From NCBI GenBank assembly GCA_963575645.1, contig OY754472.1:4588001-4652000 (forward strand): DNA of 64,000 nucleotides, given 5' to 3'. Source of the DNA: Xanthostigma xanthostigma (Eukaryota > Arthropoda > Insecta > Raphidioptera > Raphidiidae). The translations under genes and the position numbers were made by a program. Shown here in pieces: positions 22,601 through 31,600 of this stretch; position 1 is the stretch's first letter, and the number at the start of each line of letters is the position of its first letter. The notes below the pieces were generated by a model that had not been told where the DNA came from, searched no databases, and saw nothing but the letters and a program-made list of their open reading frames with translations.

Positions 22601-25600
22601 ACTGAAATGTAGAAAATATGCCAAGTTTCTTGCCTACACGTTTATAAATTTACACACCAAACTTGGCAAGTTTTCAACTTCATTAATGAAAACTTGCCAA
22701 GTTTGGCGTATAAATTTATAAACGTGGGGGCAAGGAACTTGGCATATTTTATACTATTCAGTTATTTTTTAATATTATTTTTCAGAGGATAAATAGATCA
22801 ATAAAGATATATGCTGTTAAGCTATATTTTTAATCGCAACGTTTCGTTTTATATATTAAAACTTCCTCAGGCTCTTAATAAGAATAACTTAGCATTGGTA
22901 ATATAATATATTATGTATTTCATTTATAATATGTAATTTTTTAATAATTTATTATGGAGACATTCAGTTAATTTAAATTTAAAATTTACTCATTTTATTT
23001 TAAATTTAAATAGTCTTTTTATTTTAACTTTAAATTAACTAAATGTCTCCATAATAAATTATTAAAAAATTACATATTATAAATGAAATACATAATATTA
23101 CCAATGCTAAGTTATTCTTTAAGAGCCTGAGGAAGTTTTAATATATAAAACGAAACGTTGCGATTAAAAATATAGCTTAACAGCATATAGCTTTAATGAT
23201 CTATTTATCCCCTGAAAAATAATATTATAAAATTAATACATCTGAAACACATATAATGTTATTTTTTAAGACAGCAAAACGCAGTTTTGACGAGAACTTG
23301 GCTCCTTTTTTCACATTTATGTTTTTGGTAGGATTTCAATACTTTTTGGAAAGTTAAATATTCTTACTTACTCTACTTAAATATTATCTATAGACACATA
23401 ATATTAGTTATATACCATACCTCATTATATCGGCCGTAGCGTGATATAATATAGCCTATAGCCTTCCTCGATAAATGGACTATCCAAAAAAAAAAACATT
23501 TTTTCAATTCGAACCAGCAGTTCCTGAGATTAGCGCGTTCAAACAAACAAACAAACAAACTCTTCAGCTTTATATATTAGTATAGATTAGGTATCTATTC
23601 ATTAATGTGATTGCAAAGAAATAAAAATAAATCTAGGACTTTGTTTACGGTTTACCTATATTTTCTTTGTCTATTACTATTCTATCAAAATAGTGCGTGC
23701 TCTGTCAAGGTCGTAAGGGCCCCATTGTCCTAATGTGCCCAGGGCCTCCAATAGGTTAAAGACGGCCCTGTCTGTGCAGAAAACTTTCTTGTTTAGAGTG
23801 TCGCGCCTTATAAAAATGTCTAGTCTTTACTTATTGTACATGTAACTTCTTAATGCATTAACATAACAATAAATCTCTATGTAGATTTGCGAATATTGGA
23901 ACATTGCCATTTGTAAGAGCAGAACACGGAGATTACGTTTTAATAAAAAAACTTCGTGAATACTTTCTTTTGTTGTTTGTGTACTGACTACTTCACATAC
24001 CTACTCTATAAGACGTGAGATTTGTTTCCACAAAAATCCAAACTGTCTGTCGACGTCAGGACTGTGCGAAGTGAAGTTTCCATTCATCGAGCCACCTGAA
24101 CCCTTGATAGAGATGTGCGTTTTAAAACGTAAATAGTTTCAATAACTATGTATTGGCGCAATAACCGAAATACGGTATTCGGTTCTACGATAACTATGTA
24201 TTGGGCGATTAAATATAGGTATACATTGTAGAACGTTTAATATCTATTTTAAACAAACTTACTTTTATTTTGATACAATCATAACATAACAAATCACCAT
24301 AACGATTTTTGCTTACGCAACAATAGATAATATATTATATGCATAATAACTAACAATGTTGACTAGCTAATTGGTACAATGAACTTTATTGTTGGCCCAT
24401 GGCACGTATATTATTTGTGTTCGGCCCACATGATTCTTGAATAAAATATGAAAATATTTTGATTTCTTTTTTAAATCTACAAAATGCACCTCTTGTAAGT
24501 ATTAAGTAGTTGACAAATACATTTTTTGTTGTATTTGCATTGTATTCGCAACAATGAGTGTTTCAAAAATATAACGCATTTAATGAAATAAACTTTTAAA
24601 TACGTTACACTTAGTTTATATTATAGTACATTATACATACACTCGTCACCAATGATATCGCTACCAAAACGGCAAAACCACTTCTAGACTCGTGTATCGC
24701 CAATACATAAGTAGTTATTAAAATAAATAGTTTCAAAAACCGTTATCGAGTACTGATAACCAGTTACGTTTTGTTATTGGAAAAACGCGTACCGACCCAT
24801 CTCTAACCCTTGATAAAGTCAGTTGTTCTAAGAAATTTATGGTTGACAACAGAACCGTGCATTTATGCCGTTGAAGTGTACGTGGATTGATGAAGTGTGC
24901 GTTTTTGACTTACCTGCTACCTTATAGAATTAAAGCCGCGCACACGAGGCTAAAAACACTGCTTGGAGTTCTGCTGACCGGTAGCTGGAAATTACGTTAC
25001 TGCGGGCTCGCCTGCTAGCTCACAAGATAGGTTTTAAAATTAGAACAGGGGCTATTTTCCTTGCTAGGTTCGCTGCTAGGTATGAGCAAGAACCAAACAG
25101 GAAGCAGTATCTTGTCACGTGGGCGATTTGAACAAACGCCCACAAACCAACATGGCGTCATTCTGCTCAGAGTCAGACAACAAACACGTTTTTCTCTGTG
25201 TTTATATTTGAACTGTCACTGCGCGCGCACCAGATTTATTTACTAAACTAGCTTGAAAAGACGTCTCGTGTGAAGCGAGCACATAACAGCATCAAAAAAA
25301 CCAGCGCTAGAAAACTAGTAGGCAAATCTAGCAAGGAATCTAGCAGCGTTTCTAGCCTCGTGTGCAGCGGCCTTAAACAACGAATTTGTTCAAGCGTTCA
25401 AATTAATTTATGTACTTTTTGTAAACTTTTTGAATCTATACCGTTTTTTCTTAATATACCGCGCCACTTTTTAAGATACCAAGTAACATTGATTATGCAC
25501 GTGTGGGCAATAATACTTGCTTGCTGCTACGTTTTTGTTTTGTCAAAGCGGGACTGTCCCGCTCAAAGCGGGACGTATATGGTCACGTTATGATTGTATA

Positions 25601-28600
25601 CCGCGTCAGCTGTCTCAAAAAACAAGTTTGAGACTAGTTTGTTGAGTAATGAAAAAGTCAGGAACAAATTCGTGATTGTCTACATATATAGGAACAAACC
25701 TGTGAGCCGGAATTAGGGCTGAACAATACAGTTTATATAAAAGGCGAGATCATTGGAACGCAGAGGTGCAAATCGTACCTACGTGATATTTTTTCATAAG
25801 ATGGGAGAACATGGAGTGAGTATTTTGTAAAAAACGTGTGTGATGAAGCATGCGTGTGATTTAAAAAAAAGGGGCTGACTTGAAAGGGCGTCTTTAAGCG
25901 AACGTGATCAAAATACTACCTATGTTTGAACCTCTTGTTTATAAGGCATTCGTTGTTATTACAAATCATCAGTTCCCCGTCAAAATGGGGTAAGAGCTAT
26001 TTTATAACTGTTACAAAAAAATAATTACCATAATTAACATGTTATAATAAACAATTGTTTATAAGGCATTCGTTGTTATAACAAATCATCAGTTCTCAGT
26101 AGAAATGTTATGGAACAGTTATTTTGTAACTGTTACAAAAAAAATTACTAAGGTTAGCTGTTAATTGTTATTATAATAAACAATTGTTTTAAAAATTTGA
26201 TAAAATTTAATAAAACTTTGAAAGTTCGTTCCTCTTCCATTTTTGAGTGTTAATAAAAAAGTTACTTGAAATATTTGTTTATCTACTATTTGATTTCTAC
26301 ACGCCGTAAAAAAAAATCAATTTAAAAATCACTAGTGTAACCTGTGCGAATTATTCGCACTAAATAAGTATAATAATTATCACTTTACAAAATTATTTTT
26401 TAAATATGATTATAGGTATTCAATTCGTTTCTAATTTTGCACACTGCTTATAACGTTCTTCTTTTTGTTGTATTACAATATGAAGCTCAGATGACAGACC
26501 GAAGAAATATTTTACTAAAATTGTCATATAGAGGCGCAAGTAGCAAAAGCGTTGAGCTAAGCCGTCAGATGGCATCATGCAGCATTGCTGTGACGTTGTT
26601 CAGCGTTGCTCGCTGTTTCAACATTAAAGCCGTCAGATGGCAGTATGCAGTATTGTGTCTGTTGTATTACAATATGAAGGTCAGATGACAGATCGAAGCG
26701 TTGACGTTGTTTCAAAATTAAAGCCGTCAGATGGCAGACGTTGTTCAGCGTTGCTGTATTTTAATTAATTTACAAAAACAAAAGCAATAAAAATTTTTTA
26801 GTTGTCGATGTCAGTAGAGCAAGCAATTATCTGTAAAATGATATATAATTTATGTGGAGAAATTGTGTTTTTTTTCTAAAAAGGGAGGCAAACATCTTTA
26901 ACCTTAGCGTATATATGATTCTGTAGGTACACAATATTAAAACAACATTCCTGCTAAACAATGAAAACTATTTTTCAAAGCTTTCTGTTTCTTTGACCTA
27001 CATATTTTTCTCACACCGTGTCTTGAGTCGACTGGAGTCTTTTTAACGCATTGCACGGAACGAAGTTTCTCTCTTGAGAACGAGCTTGGCTTAGGCAGAG
27101 CCTGGATCAAAAGCTCACATAATCAAAACTCGAGTGTATAGAAGTTCTCAAACTCTTTGAACTTAATGAACATAAGATCTCTTTGGTTGGACTGCAGTTG
27201 AGGATGCAATGATTAATTTCATATTAACGTGGCACAGCAAAGAGGAGTGCAAGAATGCATTTACACTAGAGGTGTCGAACTTTTTTGAGTCTCGGGCTAT
27301 TTCTTGTATTAATGTAACTCATGTGAGCCCACTGACACGACCCGCAGACCATGTCATTGCTAAGTCTAAACACGCTTTTTAATTTTTTAATTGAAACTAA
27401 TCAAGGCGATCGATTTCAATTTTACAAAAGTGTCTTTAGCCTTAGCAATGGCTAAAATTAAATTTTACTCAAAAACCCCAGTTAAAAGTGGCTAGTATTT
27501 TTAGTTTTGTTTAAATCATAACATTGCTCGTAAATGAGCCTTTTTCATGAAGTACGAAAAATCACTCACTAGTAGCGCTAGTAGTTCGGTAGAGACAAAC
27601 ACTGTCAAATCCCCATATAAACACACATTAAAGTGTACTTGAAAAAAAATGTTTTTAACAGAAGATGATGTTCCTGGAGCAAAACTATTTGCAACTGTAA
27701 AAGATAACAATGTAGTAACATTAAAACGTTGGCTTGCGTGTCGTAATTTAAAAGTATCTGGAAAAAAAAATGAATTAATAGACAGGTTAGTATGCAGACT
27801 CTAGTAAAATATTAGCGATAAATTCAAACTGTAATAAGAGAAATTGAAAATAATTATGAATTTCAGATTTATTTCCAAATGAAATATGAATCAAAAATAT
27901 ATGGTAATAAAATAAATTTAATTAAATATAATAAATGAATATAATTTAATAAAAGATTGAGGTTATATCTCATTCTAATCAATGGTAATAAACTGTCAAA
28001 AATTTACTATTCATTTTTTATTCATTTAATTAATTTTAAAAATAATTTCGATAACATATGTAAATGATGACTCTCAGTGATAAGTTTATCAGTTCAAAAT
28101 TTTTTTTATTTCAGATTTATATTTTTAAATAATAAAATAATATCACGTAAATAACATTGGTTGGCATGTAAATATTTTATGTTTGTCCCTACTACTAGTG
28201 CTGCCTCTCGTGACACTTTCGCTGCACTATTCTCAGGAAAAAGGCTCATTCAATATTGGATGTCTTTCCGTACCTATAAGTAATTTTACTACCTATCTAA
28301 TCCGAAAAAAGAGCAAGGAATATAATGCAGTGTATATTTATTCTTTAACCAACTTTTCTACCTGATATGTTGCTTGGTGACTGAATGTAAATTTTATTCT
28401 AACGAATAAAATTGTTCCAAGATTAGTAAGTTCAATTTTTAAGTGTTCGGTGAATATGGGCATGAGAACATTTTGATGATCCCGGGTTTATACAGCAACC
28501 AATCTGTTAAAAAGCTATAAAATGAAACCTTTGATCAATGTTTGTTAAATCTGACAACGTTGTACGTGTTTCAGTTTTGATATGGTCTGATAGCAGTCGT

Positions 28601-31600
28601 GTAGTTTTCATTCAATTTTCGCTAAGGGTTGGATTGGCTAATCGCGCTACGGCCGTTAAAGTTTGATAATTAAGTTAAGAATATGTATATATTTGCCCGT
28701 ATGTTATTCCGCACAATGAAGCATATAGTACCTACTGTAACGAGACGCCACTTGGGGCGGCAGCAGTATATTGTTGTCGGAACCGCATAGACAGCATTGT
28801 TGCACGCATTGTTATTGAACCGCATAGAAGCATGCCGAAGAATGTTCCAGAACTCGGCTGAAGAACATATATAAATAGCGCTGGGGTGGAAGGATAGTCA
28901 GTCAGTCAAAAGTCATTGTCAGTGACAATGCACAGTGCGCGACATAAATAAGTGTTCTAAATAAATATAGAGATAAATAGACATCTGTGAGATATAAATA
29001 TACTGCGTATCTACATAGTAGTTTAGTGTTATTATTGTTGTTCTAGAATTCGTTTGTTATTCGTTTTTTATTTTATTTAATTTTTGCATTATTATAAAGA
29101 GGCGTATTTTAGTTTGTTTTTGTTAACGTTTCTTTTTGCAAATAAATATCTTTACCACATACATGGAGTTTATGCTGGGTCCATATAGAATATAGATGAA
29201 CCCTATGCATCATCAGCAGCTTCTAATATTCCGAGTTGTTGTTGCAAATACCGTCAACTCAGCAGGTATTGCGCGCCATAAAAACAGATGCTATTTTGGT
29301 CTTTACGGCGCCTACTTTGTAACGCTTCGAACATCCTAACAAATATGCGTGTATCTCCAAGAATATTTGCCGGATCAATTTGAAATTTTCAGAGATTATA
29401 TTCAAATATATGTACATTCCAAAAATACAATAAAAAAATATTTTTTTTGAAATTTCTAACTGCGTATATACCTTAGAATGCGACAACCACACGTTTGAAC
29501 ATATTCATTCCAACCCTGGCGGACTTGTCGATTTCAAATTATTTAAGTAATATTTGAAAAGGTCAAGAATCAAGACAATCAATTTTAGTGCCATGCTGTA
29601 CTATTGTCTAAATGTCAAATATGAGTTTAGTTTGGTCTTAAATTTCCACTCAATAACCTGTCATATAATCTACGTATTAGGTATAAATGCAAACAAATAT
29701 TAATTTATTTCAGAATAGCTAAATACTAAACGTTAATGTTTTCAAATATGCAGCATTAGTTTGCTATTGTTGAGTATGAAACAATCATTGTAACAGTTAC
29801 AATGCAATATAAAATAAAAAATAAGTTCCAAAAAAACAAAACAAACTAAAACCCGACTACTGAAAAGTATGAAACAAGAAAATATTCTCATCTGAGGATA
29901 GTCGTGATCATATGCCACCCACCCTAACAAAACATCAGTACATTTTAACAGTAGTAAGCAATCATAAGCTCTATAGGGCAAAGTGCGGCACGCTATACAT
30001 CTAGAGGGGTCTCATATATATGAGGTGGCATACGACCACGGCTATCCTCCGATGAGAATATTTTCTTGTTTCATACTTTTCAGTAGTCGGGTTTCAGTTT
30101 TTGACATTATTTTTTATTTAAATTATTGTTTTTGAACTAATTTTTTATTTGTTTCAAATTTGCTCCCCTCTAGGACCAAAATTCAAAAATAAACGTACCC
30201 TATGTTACCCGGGCTATAATAACGAATCGATTGACACCTTATTTATCAAAATCGGATGAATAGTTTAAGCGCTACGGTGGAACATCCGTAAATACAAACA
30301 TACACAGACTGCTAAACTCATAACCCTTCCTATTGGCTTCGCCGCAGTCGGGTAAAAAAACAATATCACTGTCGGGACTCAACCGCGAAACTTCCACTAT
30401 CGCGGCGGATGAGTTACCAATTACTCTACAATGACATATCCGAACAACAATTCATACTTATAATAAAGAATTTTTGCAACTATTTTATTTCACTTACTAC
30501 GAAAGTAAATTTTTATATTACGCAACGAAAGCTACTTCTAAGTTGAAATATTTCCTTATTATTTTTTATTTTTCGTTTATACAATTTGTATGTATTTTTC
30601 TAGGGTAAGGGATGGATCAGTATGCATTGCCATTTGGCCAGACGGAATGCAGATCACATCTGATCTTGATTTTATGTGAGTATCTGTTTAAAAAAAATAT
30701 ACTTAGAAAAATATTTTTACACCCCACTCCTCCATAATATAACCGCTTTTTATGCTCATATTATAACGGTCGTAAAATTATAAATTTAATACTAGTGCTC
30801 AAAGTAAAATAAATATAATATTATGTGATCTAAACAATTCAACAATAATTTCCATAAACGATCTCTCGCAGGAGAAATAACGATCCATAGTATAGGCTTA
30901 ATTTTTATAAGCAGCCAAATCGATTTCGAGCTATCAAAAACGTTGCAAATTAAAAATTATGTGAAAACCGACTATTTTACAGGGGATACGTTCAAAATTG
31001 TAGTATTTATCTCGACCGTAATGATATTATAATTCGTGTGACTGTTAAAGACCGCTGCATACGAGGGCCGAGACTAGATTTGATTACTAGTTTTCTAGCG
31101 CTGGTTTTCTTGATTGCTGTTATGTCCTCGCTTCACACGAGACGTCTTTTCAAGCTTGTTTTGTTGATAGATCCGGTGCGCGCGCAGCGAGCAAAACGCG
31201 CCTGTTGTCTGACAGCAGATTTACGCTGTGTTGATTTGTGGGCGTTTGTTCATGTCGCCCACGTGACAAGATACTGCTTCCTGATTGGTTCTTGCTCAGA
31301 GCAAGCAGAGGAGCTAGCAAAAAATAGCCCCTGTTCTATTTTTAAAATCCATCTTGTGAGTTAGCAGACGAGCTCGCAGTGACGTTATTTCCAGCCTCGT
31401 AGCCAGCCTGCCGGCCAGCAGAAGTTCAAGCAGTGTTTCCAGCCTCGTGTGCTGCGGCGTTTAGTTTACTTACGTTAGACCAGGGGCGGGCAAATCTTTT
31501 GATCGTCGGGCCACATTGCTGATGAAAATTTGACCGTGGACAAAAATTTGGAGAGCAAAAAAAAAGGTCCTTTCATTTCCGCATTTCGTCTGTTGTGGCC

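Larger units (their letters stand above)
22771..23226. repeat. 456-bp palindromic element with hammerhead-like cores on both arms
   Basis: AATATTATTTTTCAG at the left is inverted at the right, with arms nearly identical for over 200 bases. Hammerhead-like motifs at 22836-22872 (minus) and 23125-23161 (plus). Confidence 0.85.
22518..23345. repeat. Hairpin element interrupted by a second palindrome
   Basis: Outer arms (CAAGTTCTCGTCAAAACTG near 22560, inverse near 23290; TTACCTTAAAAAAATAAC / GTTATTTTTTAAG) enclose an inner hairpin (22610-22760, GCCAAGTTT repeats) and the inserted palindrome 22771-23226. Lies just after the TM4 exon. Confidence 0.75.

Noticed and set aside
24930..25593. Frames at 25061-25246 and 25270-25593, and similar ones in related copies
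   Set aside because: They lie wholly or mostly in the TTAAGGCCGC TIR family; related copies do not keep the frame.
26460..26760. CRISPR-like array
   Set aside because: Repeats are imperfect, spacing is irregular, and the context is a eukaryotic intron.
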